NCBI RefSeq assembly: GCF_025994435.1 | Contig: NZ_BAQK01000036.1 | Span: 62,001-126,000 of the forward strand | DNA: 64,000 nt | Source: Gluconacetobacter johannae | GTDB lineage: Bacteria; Pseudomonadota; Alphaproteobacteria; Acetobacterales; Acetobacteraceae | Reading direction: 5' to 3' | Shown here: positions 10,759-18,953 of the stretch, one piece after another | How the letters are laid out: each line of letters opens with the position of its first letter | Position numbering within the stretch: position 1 is the stretch's first letter | Program-made: the position numbers and the translations under genes | The notes under the pieces: generated by a model | Databases searched by the model: none | Told to the model about the DNA's origin: nothing | The model's input: the letters and a program-made list of their open reading frames with translations, nothing else

Positions 10759-11853
10759 ATGACGCTGCGCCGCCGCCACTTCCTGACGTCCGCCGGGCTG
10801 GCGCTTGCCGCCGGCCTGTCCCAGGCGCACGCATTCGCGCGGATGACGCAGATCGCCAGCGTGATGCCGGCCGGCAATACCATCCCCGACCCGACCCTGC
10901 TGGTGGCCGGCAACGCCGAAAGCACGGCCGGCAGATGGAGCACGGTGCTGTCCCCCGCCCTCATGCAGGGGCTGGAGGCCCCGGCGCCCCTGACCATCCG
11001 CATGACCAGCGGGCAGGACGGCGTGACCGGCGCCAATCTTTTCGACACCCAGACCGTGCCGGACGGGACGACCGCCCTACTGGTGCCCGGTGCGGCCCTG
11101 GTGGCGTCGCTGGCCGGCGACCCCCGCGCCCATTTCGATTTCGGACGCTGGGTTCCCCTGATGCTCAGCCTGGTCTCGCCCGTCGTCGTGGGACGCGCGG
11201 ACCTGCACCGCACCCTCCGCGACCTGATGCGCGACAGGCCGGTGCGCGTCGCCGTATCGTCCTTTACCGCGATCGAACTGGCCAGCCTGCTGGCCATGGC
11301 GGTTTTCGGCCTGCGCCCGGTTCCCGTGGCGGGCTTCGCCAACCGGGCGGAGGCGCTGGCCGCCCTGCGCGACGGCAAGGTCGATATCGTCCAGATTTCC
11401 GACCCCCTGTCGCCCGACGCCCTCACCTCGACATTCGATGCGCTGGGCCAGGACGGGGTGACGCCTCTGTTCACCCTGTCGGACACCGTGCGGAGCACCT
11501 ACCACGGCCAGACGGTGCCGACCCTGGCCGAACGCTTCGCCCAGGAACGCGGACACGCCCCGACCAGCATGGCCTACGACGCATGGAAGGCCGTCGCGGC
11601 CGCCGCATCGCTGGATGTCGCGCTGGTGCTGCCGATGCTGACCCCACCGGCGCAGGTCGCGGGATGGCGGCATGCCGCCGACGTCGCGGCCTCCAGCAGC
11701 GCGGTGGAGGCGCTGGTCAACGGCCGTGGCCGCAAGCTGGTCAGCGGCCCCGACTGCGGACCTCATCTGCGGGAAATGACCGGCGAAATCCAGGCGATCC
11801 TGACATTGCGCCGCTGGCTGGCGGTCCATTCCCCGGAATGGCGGCTGGGATAG
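10759..11853 (+). CDS. Tat-exported TctC/Bug-like periplasmic protein
   Basis: A 364-residue protein with a twin-arginine signal (RRRHFLTSAGLALAAG, residues 4-19, cleavage probably after AHA). The mature part is weakly like the TctC/Bug substrate receptors: a GQDGVTGAN-type segment, then PDGTTALLVPG, then a run like DFGRWVPLMLSLVSPVVVV-type sequences (residues about 90-145). These receptors bind carboxylates and other small molecules in the periplasm. No membrane subunits (TctA/TctB) are nearby and the N-terminal part departs from the family, so it may be an orphan or diverged receptor. No clear Shine-Dalgarno precedes the ATG. It is followed 69 nt later by the HutD-like gene. Confidence 0.6.
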   Translation: MTLRRRHFLTSAGLALAAGLSQAHAFARMTQIASVMPAGNTIPDPTLLVAGNAESTAGRWSTVLSPALMQGLEAPAPLTIRMTSGQDGVTGANLFDTQTVPDGTTALLVPGAALVASLAGDPRAHFDFGRWVPLMLSLVSPVVVGRADLHRTLRDLMRDRPVRVAVSSFTAIELASLLAMAVFGLRPVPVAGFANRAEALAALRDGKVDIVQISDPLSPDALTSTFDALGQDGVTPLFTLSDTVRSTYHGQTVPTLAERFAQERGHAPTSMAYDAWKAVAAAASLDVALVLPMLTPPAQVAGWRHAADVAASSSAVEALVNGRGRKLVSGPDCGPHLREMTGEIQAILTLRRWLAVHSPEWRLG

Positions 11854-11922
11854 CCGGCGCCATGTTCGCCCCGGACCGACGCGTGAGGATTTCGCTCTGA
11901 TGCACCCGCGACCCCCTCGATC

Positions 11923-12504
11923 ATGAGGATTCTCCGATCGGCGGACTATCGCCGGATGAAATGGAAGAATGGCGGCGGAGAGACCGTGGAAATCGCGGTG
12001 TTTCCCGCGCATGCGACATTGGACAATTTCGCCTGGCGCATCAGCATGGCGACGGTTGCATCGGACGGTTCGTTCTCCATTTTCGATGACTGCGACAGGA
12101 CATTGTCCATCCTGTCCGGGAAGGGCATGACCCTGGCAGGCGCCGGCGGCGCTGGGGTGCACCTGACGACCGCCGGCGCGCCGTATGCGTTTCCCGCCGA
12201 TGCCGCCACGACAGCGACGCTGACGGACGGCCGCGTGACCGATCTGAATGTCATGAGCCGCCGCACGATCATGTCCCATTCGATGACGCGCATGACCGTC
12301 GATGGCGAAGCCAGCGTGCAGACGACCGGGGGAACGATCGCACTGTTCTGCCACGACGGCCGGCTGGCCGCGACACGCGGCGGAACCGTGGTCAGCCTTG
12401 CCGCCCAGGACTGCCTGATCGTCGACGACATGGCCGGGCAATCGTTGAACCTGTCCGGCAAAGCATCGTTTTTCACGATAAGATTTAACGAAATTCCGCA
12501 ATAA
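11923..12504 (+). CDS. HutD/Ves family protein
   Basis: A 193-residue cupin-like protein of the HutD/Ves family. The N-terminal YRRMKWKNGGGETVEIA and the FAWRISMATV segment with SDGSFSIFDDCDR are characteristic. HutD proteins are associated with histidine utilisation and are thought to bind a pathway intermediate such as formiminoglutamate; that role is not proved. No hut genes are present nearby, so this copy may belong to the Ves side of the family. Convergent with the ABC importer, 31 nt apart. Confidence 0.82.
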   Translation: MRILRSADYRRMKWKNGGGETVEIAVFPAHATLDNFAWRISMATVASDGSFSIFDDCDRTLSILSGKGMTLAGAGGAGVHLTTAGAPYAFPADAATTATLTDGRVTDLNVMSRRTIMSHSMTRMTVDGEASVQTTGGTIALFCHDGRLAATRGGTVVSLAAQDCLIVDDMAGQSLNLSGKASFFTIRFNEIPQ

Positions 12505-12535
12505 GGCCGTTTTCCGGCCCGTGACGGGACGCCGT

Positions 12536-13312
12536 TCAGTCCACCCCGTCCACCACCACATGGGGCCGGCCGCGCGAACAGGTCTCGACCCGTGCGCGCA
12601 CGCCATAGACCTGATGCAGCATCGGGGTCGTGATGACCTCCCGCGCGTCGCCCGCCCCTTCGATCCGGCCGCGCCGCAGCATGACCACATGGTCGGCCTG
12701 CTGAAGCGCGATATTCAGATCGTGCAGCACTACGACCGTCACCATTCCCCGCGCGCGGGTCTCCTGCCGGACGAATTTCATGACCGCGAACTGGTGATGC
12801 AGATCGAGGGCGCTGAGGGGCTCGTCCAACAGCAGGATCTCCGGTTGGCGGACCAGCGCCTGCGCCAGCCCGACAAGCTGCCTCTGCCCGCCCGACAGTT
12901 CGTCCATGTAGCGCAGCGCCAGTTCGTCCACCCCCAGGCGGCCCAGGACCTCCAGCGCCTCGCTGACCTCGTCGTCCTCCCAGTCGCCGGCGGGCGCGGC
13001 CGCGCGACGGGCGGCGATCACAGATTCCAGGACCTGGAGATGCACCGGCGGCGGCAGGGCCTGCGGCAGATAGACGCAGTGCCGCGCGCGCGCGGCCAGG
13101 CGCATGCGCGACAGTTCCAGTTCGCCGAACCGGACGGTCGCCCCCGACGGCTCGATCCCCGCCAGGGCGCGCAGCAGCGTCGATTTGCCGCTGCCGTTCG
13201 GCCCCAGCAGCGCCGACACCGCGCCCGCCGGCAGCGGCCCGACCGACAGATCGTCCAGCACCGTGCGACGTCCGTAGCGCACGGTGACATGCGTCGCCGT
13301 CAACCCGCTCAC
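12536..13312 (-). CDS. ABC importer ATP-binding protein, Fec/siderophore type
   Basis: A 258-residue ATPase of the iron-siderophore/haem/B12 ABC importer class. Walker A GPNGSGKST is near residues 37-45, the signature LSGGQRQLVGLAQAL is near residue 140, and Walker B ILLLDEPLSALD follows directly. The GTG start overlaps the permease stop as GTGA, so the two are translationally coupled. It is the last gene of the binding protein-permease-ATPase operon. Substrate is inferred from the partners: probably ferric siderophore or a related metal complex. Confidence 0.93.
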   Translation of the reverse strand: MSGLTATHVTVRYGRRTVLDDLSVGPLPAGAVSALLGPNGSGKSTLLRALAGIEPSGATVRFGELELSRMRLAARARHCVYLPQALPPPVHLQVLESVIAARRAAAPAGDWEDDEVSEALEVLGRLGVDELALRYMDELSGGQRQLVGLAQALVRQPEILLLDEPLSALDLHHQFAVMKFVRQETRARGMVTVVVLHDLNIALQQADHVVMLRRGRIEGAGDAREVITTPMLHQVYGVRARVETCSRGRPHVVVDGVD

Positions 13313-14430
13313 GACGCCACCTGCCGCCGCAGCACGATCGCCAGGAAAAACGGGATCCCGACCAGCGCCGTGACGATCCCCACCGGCACGATCACCCCCG
13401 GCAGAACGGTGCGCGCCGCAACCGCCGACAGCGACATAATCAGGCACCCCACCAGGACGCTGCCCGGCAGATAGAACCGATGGTCCTCGCCCAGCAGCCG
13501 GCGCGCGATATGCGGCGCGACCAGCCCCACGAACCCGATCGTGCCCACGAAGGACACCGCCAGCGCCGACAGCACGCTGATCCGCAGCAAAGCCATGATC
13601 CGGACCCGCCTGACGTCGATGCCGAAGCTGGCCGCCCGCTCCTCGCCCATCCGCAGCGCGGTCAGCGACCAGGACGACCGGAAGGACAGCGGCAGGATGA
13701 CCGCGCAGGCCGTGGCCAGGATGCCCAGCTTGGACCAGTTCGCCCGGGTCAGGCTGCCCATGGTCCAGAAGACCAGATCCTGCAACGCGTCCTCGCTGGC
13801 CACGAACTGCACCAGCGATACCAGGGCATGGAAGGTGAAGACGAGCGCGATGCCGAACAGCACCACCGTGCTGGTCGAGGCGTCGCGCAACCGCGACACG
13901 AGGTCGAGCAGGAAAGCGGACCCGATCGCGAAGGCGAACGCATCGGCCGACACCACCCATTCGGCGGGAACGCCGGGGATCCGCCATTGCAGGACAATGG
14001 CCAGCGACGCACCGAACGCCGCCGCCGCCGACACGCCCAGGGTGAAGGGGCTGGCCAACGGATTGTTCAGGATCGTCTGCATCTCGGCCCCCGACAGGCC
14101 CAGCGCCGCCCCGACGCAGACCGCCATCAGGGCATAAGGCAGGCGGATCTGCCAGACGATCACGCTCTGCCCCGCCGGTCCGTCATGCGGGTGCAGCAAA
14201 ATCCGCAGCAGCGTCGCGGGCGACATGCCCGATGGCCCCAGCGCGAAATCCAGCACCACCGACGCCACGATCAGAACCCCCAGCACCGCCAGGATCGTCA
14301 CCCGCCGCCGCAGCAACCGCCGATAGGCGTCGCGGACATGCCCGACGCGCTCCGCCGGCAGCAGGAGGCGCGGCCCCGCGTCCCGCCCGGCCGGGGCGCG
14401 GGCGCCCGTCATCGTGGCCTGGTCGTTCAT
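13309..14430 (-). CDS. FecCD-family ABC importer permease
   Basis: A 373-residue FecCD/BtuC-type membrane permease, with about 9-10 transmembrane helices beginning near residue 42. The family segments GAALGLSGAEMQTILNNPLASP (partly quoted here as GLSGAEMQ and LNNPLASP), the GSLTRANWSKL loop, the GxxFVGLVAPHIAR-type motif and the LPGSV loop are present in order. The start ATG overlaps the binding-protein stop as ATGA. A longer open frame upstream is not needed. It should form a homodimeric channel with the ATPase, since only one permease gene is present. Confidence 0.93.
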   Translation of the reverse strand: MNDQATMTGARAPAGRDAGPRLLLPAERVGHVRDAYRRLLRRRVTILAVLGVLIVASVVLDFALGPSGMSPATLLRILLHPHDGPAGQSVIVWQIRLPYALMAVCVGAALGLSGAEMQTILNNPLASPFTLGVSAAAAFGASLAIVLQWRIPGVPAEWVVSADAFAFAIGSAFLLDLVSRLRDASTSTVVLFGIALVFTFHALVSLVQFVASEDALQDLVFWTMGSLTRANWSKLGILATACAVILPLSFRSSWSLTALRMGEERAASFGIDVRRVRIMALLRISVLSALAVSFVGTIGFVGLVAPHIARRLLGEDHRFYLPGSVLVGCLIMSLSAVAARTVLPGVIVPVGIVTALVGIPFFLAIVLRRQVAS

Positions 14431-15578
14431 GGGGCGCCCGTGGCCTGGGCATCGACCCAGTAGGTGCCGCTGGCGGGTACCGGCAGGAAACGGGAATAGA
14501 GTTCCGCCCGCGTCGCCTGCGGATCGACGTCGCCGAACAGGTCGGGATGGAACCATTTCGCCATGACTTCGACGGCGAGGATATTGTATGGCGAGTCATA
14601 GAACGAATGCCACAGCCCGTAGGCATGCCCATCGCGGACCGCGCGCAGGGTGGAAATGCCCGGACGTTGCAGCACCGCCTGTACCGAGGCGCGGGCCATG
14701 GCCGCGTCCACTTCGGCGCCCATATGCACGGCCAGCCCGTTGAAGGCCGGCCCCTTCGTTCCATCGACGATATAGATGTCGGGATCGGACGCGATCACCT
14801 GTTCCAATGCGATGTCGCCGATATAGCCGGGCAGCAACGGGGCCGCGATGTTGCGGCCGCCCGCCGCCTCGATGAATGCCCCCATGTTGCCCTTGCCCGC
14901 CGTATGGCAGCAGGCCTCACGCGTGCCGGCCAGCATTTCCAGGAACACCGTCGGGCGCGACGTTTCGGGCAGAGATGCGACGCGGCTGCGGATCCGGTCC
15001 AGATGGGACTGGTAGAACGCGATATACGCCTCGGCCTCGGCCCGTCGATCCAGGACCTGACCCAGGATACGCATGGACGGAACCGTGTCGTCCAGCGGAT
15101 GGGCGCGGAAATCCACGAACACCACCGGGACATGTGCGCTTTCCAGTTGCGCGACCAGCTCGCTGGAGGCTCCGGGACCATGCCCGCTGACCGACAGGAT
15201 GGCCAGGTCGGGGCGCAGGTCCAGTACCTTCTCGGGGCTGACGGTGTCGGCCGTCGTCTTGCCGATCAACGCCACCTTCGCCGCGGCGGGGAACGCCGCC
15301 ACATACCGGTCATAGCTCTGGACGTCGGCTTCGCGGAATTCGCCCTGCCAGCCGACGATCCGGTCGAACAGATGCTGCTTTTCCAGCGGCGCCAATGCGT
15401 AGATCAGGCGCCCCTCGCCCAGGACGATGCGATGGACCTGAGCGGGAATCTCGACCTTGCGTCCGGTCAGGTCGGTAATCGTCTCCGCCCTGGCGCCGGT
15501 CGAAACCGCCATCGCGACCGCGAGGCCGGCGATCGTCCGCAGGAAACCGCGCCGGTGCTTTCGAATGGATACGACCAT
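14427..15578 (-). CDS. Fec/BtuF-type periplasmic substrate-binding protein
   Basis: A 383-residue periplasmic receptor of an iron-complex importer. The N-terminus has arginines (RKHRRGFL) before a hydrophobic stretch ending ARA-ET, consistent with Sec or Tat export. The mature protein begins ITDLTGRKVEIP as in the TroA/FecB-like fold (residues about 40-340), with HRIVLGEG and LRPDLAILS. ATG at 15578 is preferred because GGGAG lies 9 nt upstream, against 3 nt for the ATG at 15584. First gene of the operon; an iron-box-like sequence lies about 150 nt upstream. No TonB-dependent receptor is in the window. Confidence 0.9.
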   Translation of the reverse strand: MVVSIRKHRRGFLRTIAGLAVAMAVSTGARAETITDLTGRKVEIPAQVHRIVLGEGRLIYALAPLEKQHLFDRIVGWQGEFREADVQSYDRYVAAFPAAAKVALIGKTTADTVSPEKVLDLRPDLAILSVSGHGPGASSELVAQLESAHVPVVFVDFRAHPLDDTVPSMRILGQVLDRRAEAEAYIAFYQSHLDRIRSRVASLPETSRPTVFLEMLAGTREACCHTAGKGNMGAFIEAAGGRNIAAPLLPGYIGDIALEQVIASDPDIYIVDGTKGPAFNGLAVHMGAEVDAAMARASVQAVLQRPGISTLRAVRDGHAYGLWHSFYDSPYNILAVEVMAKWFHPDLFGDVDPQATRAELYSRFLPVPASGTYWVDAQATGAP

Positions 15579-15727
15579 CAACATACTCTCCCGCCTGTCA
15601 CCCGCCACAGTCAGGCCGCCTTGCGGAAGCGGGCCTCCAGCTCGTCGGCTTGACGCCCCGGTTTCTTCGGCCAAGCATGACTACGCCATCGGGCGCGTCA
15701 CAATGTCTTACCCCCATCATCAGTCAT

Positions 15728-15742
15728 TGAGAAGCATTCGCG
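15728..15742. promoter_or_regulatory. Fur/Irr-like iron box upstream of the Fec-type operon
   Basis: TGAGAAGCATTCGCG matches the alphaproteobacterial Fur pattern TGAGAATNATTCTCA at 11 of 14 defined positions, and it contains AGAA-N2-ATTC, which also fits the core of the Irr ICE element AGAANNNTTC. It lies about 150 nt before the binding-protein start and next to the only AT-rich patch there. Found by eye, so it needs a matrix score. Confidence 0.45.
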
Positions 15743-15803
15743 GTAAAATTGTCCCTCCCCGCATGCCTCATATGCCCACGGCGCGCCGCCATTTCCGCAC
15801 CCC

Positions 15804-16391
15804 TCAGGGGCGTCCGGACCGGCGGAGCAGGATACGAACCGCCCCCTGGTTCGCGGCATGCGGGTGAACCACCGCCAGGATCAGCGGGCGCAGGTCGGAC
15901 CGTCCCAGCCAGAGCGGCAGTTCGCGCCGCAGCACCCCGCCGCCATGGCCGGACCCGAGGCCGGTAATGACCTCCACGCACCTGACATTGTCGGCGCGGG
16001 CCTGGGTCAGGAAGGCGTGCAGCCGATGGAATGCCGTCTGGGCGTTCTGTCCATGAAGGTCCAGCATGCGGGCGGGGCGCAGCTTGCCGCTGACCAGCGA
16101 CCGCCAGCTTGTATCGTCGATCCCCGGCCGCCGGATGCCGATTTCCATGCTCGCATTCGACAGGATCCGCGCCTGCGACGGAGCGGGCGGCCGAACGGAG
16201 ACTGACGGGAAAGCGAGATCCCTGGTCCCCGGCGCCTTTGCCTTGCTGTCCGGCACGGGACGGGCTGGCGCGGCCACCGGTTCCGGCGTTCGGACGGCCA
16301 CGGCGTCCCGCCGGGGCAGCGGCGTGATGCCCCGCGCGAAGGCCGTCCAGAGCGCCTGCTCGTCTTCCCTGAGAATCCGCCGACGGCGCAC
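15804..16391 (-). CDS. smr: Smr domain protein
   Basis: A 195-residue protein with a C-terminal Smr (small MutS-related) domain, residues about 110-195: the LDLHG motif, the basic central helix and TGLGSGHGGGVLR. Smr domains are nucleases acting on DNA or RNA; in alphaproteobacteria the gene often lies beside mltA. The N-terminal 100 residues are Pro/Ala-rich and likely disordered. GTG at 16391 is chosen because GGAGGGG lies 6 nt upstream; the in-frame GTG at 16406 lies within or before that site. Here two extra genes separate it from mltA. Confidence 0.88.
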   Translation of the reverse strand: MRRRRILREDEQALWTAFARGITPLPRRDAVAVRTPEPVAAPARPVPDSKAKAPGTRDLAFPSVSVRPPAPSQARILSNASMEIGIRRPGIDDTSWRSLVSGKLRPARMLDLHGQNAQTAFHRLHAFLTQARADNVRCVEVITGLGSGHGGGVLRRELPLWLGRSDLRPLILAVVHPHAANQGAVRILLRRSGRP

Positions 16392-16500
16392 GCGCGTCCC
16401 CTCCACCCCGCCGATCGGCGCGGCCCGGCGCCGTCACATCCGTGCGGGTGCTGTCTTCTTAGCGGGTCGACCCGCCGGAGACAAAGTCCGAAGCGGATAG

Positions 16501-16523
16501 CGCCGGGGGAATGCCCCCCGGCG
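16501..16523 (-). terminator. GC hairpin after the peroxidase gene
   Basis: A 9-bp all-GC stem (16501-16509 with 16515-16523, loop AATGC) begins 8 nt past the peroxidase stop. No T tract follows, so it may be a weak terminator or a 3'-end stabiliser. Confidence 0.4.
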
Positions 16524-16530
16524 ATGCCGG

Positions 16531-17952
16531 TCAGGGCGCGGCGTCGGTCAGCGTCCGGCCCTGGTACGTCCCTGTCAGGGTCTTGAGGAACGCGACGATA
16601 TCGGCAACGTCGTGATCGGACATATCATGGTCCGGCGTCTGGTAGCGCGCCATCTCCCGCACGGCCTGTTCCAGCGTCTTGACGCTGCCGTCATGGAAGT
16701 ACGGGGCGGTCAGGGCGATATTACGCAGGTTCGGCACCTTGAACCGTTCGCGATCATCATCCGAATGGGTCACCATGTAACGCCCCTCGTCGGCATCGGT
16801 CAGCTTGCCGCCGCGGTCGGCGAAATAATTGCCTTCCAGCCCCATGACCTCGAACGCCTGCCCGCCCATCGACGCACCGGTGTGGCAGCCGGAACAGCCG
16901 ACGCTCTTGAACAGGGCATAGCCGTTCTTCTCCTGCGCGTTCAGCGCCTGCGCGTCGCCCTTCAGGTAACGGTCGAACCGGCTGTCGGGCGTAATCAGCG
17001 TCTTTTCATATTCGGCGATCGCGGCGGTGATCGTGTCCTTGGTGATGTCGTCCGACCCGAAGGCGGCCTGGAACGCCGCGACATAGGTCGGGTCCTGCTT
17101 CAGGGTGCCGGCGACCTGTCCCCAGTCGTGCGATCCCATTTCCAGCGGGTTCATCACCGGGCCGGCCGCCTGGTCGGCCAGGGTGGCGGCCCGACCGTTC
17201 CAGAACTGGCTCTTGTTGAACGCGGCGTCAAAGACCGTCGGCACATTGATCGGACCATGCTGGTTGTCGATGCCCAGCGCGGTCACGCGCCCGTCCGCCC
17301 CGCCACGATCCAGCCCATGGCAACTGGCGCAACTGACCGTGCCGTTGCCGGACAACTGCTTGTCGAAGAACAGGCGCCGGCCCAGCGCAACCTTGTTGTC
17401 ATCGACCGGCAGGGCGTCGGGTACCGGCTGGACCGGCTCGGCCGAAAACTGCGCGCTGACGCCCGGTGTGGCGTAATGGGCGCGCCGTTCGTCGGCGATC
17501 CACGCCAGCAGCGCGTCACGCTGCGCCTGCGACATATGGGCGTGCCAATGCATCAGCAGGTACAATGTCGGGGGCATGCGGTTCTGGCGCACGACTTCCT
17601 CGATCCGCGCCAACTGCTCCTCGGACGGCGCCGTGCCGTTCTGGAACGCCTCGATCACCGGTTCGATCCGGAAGTGACGCAGGCCCTGGTCCAGGTCGCG
17701 CTGCATCAACTGGTTCGCCACCGGCACATGGAAATAGAACGGCAGGTCGGTATTGCGCGCGTGGCAATAGTCGCAGCGGGCCTCGCGGATCACATTGAAC
17801 GCGGCCAATGCCGTCGGATTGCCAAGTGTCGGAGAGTGCATGCCCAAATTCGGGGCGCCCTCATGATCGAAATGGGTCAGATATCCAACAACACCGCCAT
17901 AGGCGACGCAGCCCAGAGCCGCGACCGACAGAATGACCTTGCGTACCGACAC
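16531..17952 (-). CDS. Three-haem cytochrome c peroxidase, YhjA-like
   Basis: A 473-residue peroxidase reducing H2O2 in the periplasm. It has an N-terminal membrane anchor (residues about 5-25) and three CXXCH haem sites: CDYCH near 60, CASCH near 205 and CSGCH near 353. Classical bacterial CcpA/MauG proteins have two; the extra N-terminal haem domain plus anchor is the architecture of E. coli YhjA and related quinol peroxidases, which can take electrons from the membrane quinone pool. GTG at 17952 is chosen because AAGGAG lies 7 nt upstream; GTG at 17958 would be too close to it. The upstream region is AT-rich and holds an FNR-like site. Confidence 0.92.
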   Translation of the reverse strand: MSVRKVILSVAALGCVAYGGVVGYLTHFDHEGAPNLGMHSPTLGNPTALAAFNVIREARCDYCHARNTDLPFYFHVPVANQLMQRDLDQGLRHFRIEPVIEAFQNGTAPSEEQLARIEEVVRQNRMPPTLYLLMHWHAHMSQAQRDALLAWIADERRAHYATPGVSAQFSAEPVQPVPDALPVDDNKVALGRRLFFDKQLSGNGTVSCASCHGLDRGGADGRVTALGIDNQHGPINVPTVFDAAFNKSQFWNGRAATLADQAAGPVMNPLEMGSHDWGQVAGTLKQDPTYVAAFQAAFGSDDITKDTITAAIAEYEKTLITPDSRFDRYLKGDAQALNAQEKNGYALFKSVGCSGCHTGASMGGQAFEVMGLEGNYFADRGGKLTDADEGRYMVTHSDDDRERFKVPNLRNIALTAPYFHDGSVKTLEQAVREMARYQTPDHDMSDHDVADIVAFLKTLTGTYQGRTLTDAAP

Positions 17953-18015
17953 ATCCACTCTCCTTCTCGCGTCAGGAGACTGCTCTGGCCCATCGGTTGT
18001 TAGACTGTCAAAATA

Positions 18016-18029
18016 ATAATTTCTATCAA
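18016..18029. promoter_or_regulatory. FNR-like site upstream of the peroxidase gene
   Basis: On the gene strand TTGAT-AGAA-ATTAT matches the FNR/Fnr-family palindrome TTGAT-N4-ATCAA at 8 of 10 positions, with one perfect half-site. It sits in a conspicuously AT-rich stretch (about 18000-18035) within 80 nt of the peroxidase start. YhjA of E. coli is under FNR control, which makes the match plausible but not proven. Confidence 0.35.
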
Positions 18030-18067
18030 AACGATCGAACGGCTCGATGATACCGCCGCGATGCAGG

Positions 18068-18931
18068 TCATTTCATCGCCTCGACCAGCCGTTCCCGCGC
18101 CACCTTGACATAGGCGGCGTCCAGTTCGATCCCGATCCCGCGCGCCCCTTCCCCGGCCGCCGCGACCAGCGTCGTGCCGGTGCCCATGAACGGGTCCAGC
18201 ACCACCGCGTCCGGCCGGCCGTGCAGGCGGATGCACATCTGCGGCAGGCGCACCGGGAAGGTGCCGGGATGGTTGAATTTCTGCGCCTTTCCCTGCACCG
18301 TCTCGTAGGGGATGAACCAGGTATCGCCCCGGCAGCGCCGATCCTGCGCGTGTCCGCGACGCGCGATGTTCGACTTGTCCTTGTACGGCACCCCGATCTC
18401 CAGCCTGCGTAGCGCCACGGTGCCCGAACGCGTCAGATGAAACAGGTGCTCATGGTTCCGGTGAAGGTAGCGCGCGCTGTTCACCGGCTTGAAATGCCCG
18501 AAGGTATCGTCCTCGACCGAGACCGACTTGATCCAGCTGATATGATTCTGCAGGTGAAAGATCGCGCGCAGGCGCACCGCCAGTTCGAACGGAATCCAGG
18601 GCTGCGCCGACGACCCCGCGATGTTCAGGAAGAACGACCCATCCGGCCGCAGCACGCGATGCAGTTCGGTCGCGACCTCCATCATCCAGTCCAGATACTG
18701 CGTCTCGGCCAGGCGGTCGCTGTAGGTGCGATAGTCCAGGCCGATATTATAGGGCGGCGACGTCACCACCACATCGACCGAGGCCGCCTCCATGCGGCGC
18801 AGCACCCGCAGGCAGTCCCCCCGGACCAGCAGATGCGGCCCGACGGAATAGCGCTGGGTGCGGACAGGGCGCGACGCCACGGGGGCCGCACCATCGGCCG
18901 CGGCCTCGGCCTTGGGTCGCCGTCCGGTCAT
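18068..18931 (-). CDS. Orphan DNA methyltransferase, beta class
   Basis: A 287-residue site-specific DNA methyltransferase. Motif IV (TSPPYNIGLDY) lies near residue 48 and the SAM-binding motif I (DPFMGTGTT) near residue 250, the order of the beta class. SPPY rather than DPPY is commoner in N4-cytosine enzymes, but adenine-N6 activity cannot be excluded. No restriction endonuclease or specificity gene is adjacent. The ATG at 18931 is preferred; an in-frame GTG at 18967 would overlap mltA by 14 nt. It is inserted between mltA and the peroxidase in a region where smr would usually be next to mltA. Confidence 0.88.
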   Translation of the reverse strand: MTGRRPKAEAAADGAAPVASRPVRTQRYSVGPHLLVRGDCLRVLRRMEAASVDVVVTSPPYNIGLDYRTYSDRLAETQYLDWMMEVATELHRVLRPDGSFFLNIAGSSAQPWIPFELAVRLRAIFHLQNHISWIKSVSVEDDTFGHFKPVNSARYLHRNHEHLFHLTRSGTVALRRLEIGVPYKDKSNIARRGHAQDRRCRGDTWFIPYETVQGKAQKFNHPGTFPVRLPQMCIRLHGRPDAVVLDPFMGTGTTLVAAAGEGARGIGIELDAAYVKVARERLVEAMK

Positions 18932-18953
18932 ACTGCGCCAATCGCCGCCTGCG

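Noticed and set aside
12505..12519. 5-bp hairpin between hutD-like and ABC ATPase genes
   Set aside because: Too short; the T run lies in the loop rather than after the stem.
15600..15720. Cobalamin-riboswitch-like words (CCGCCAC, CAGTCAGG) before the binding-protein gene
   Set aside because: They are on the opposite strand to the operon and the order and spacing of the B12-box elements do not fit.
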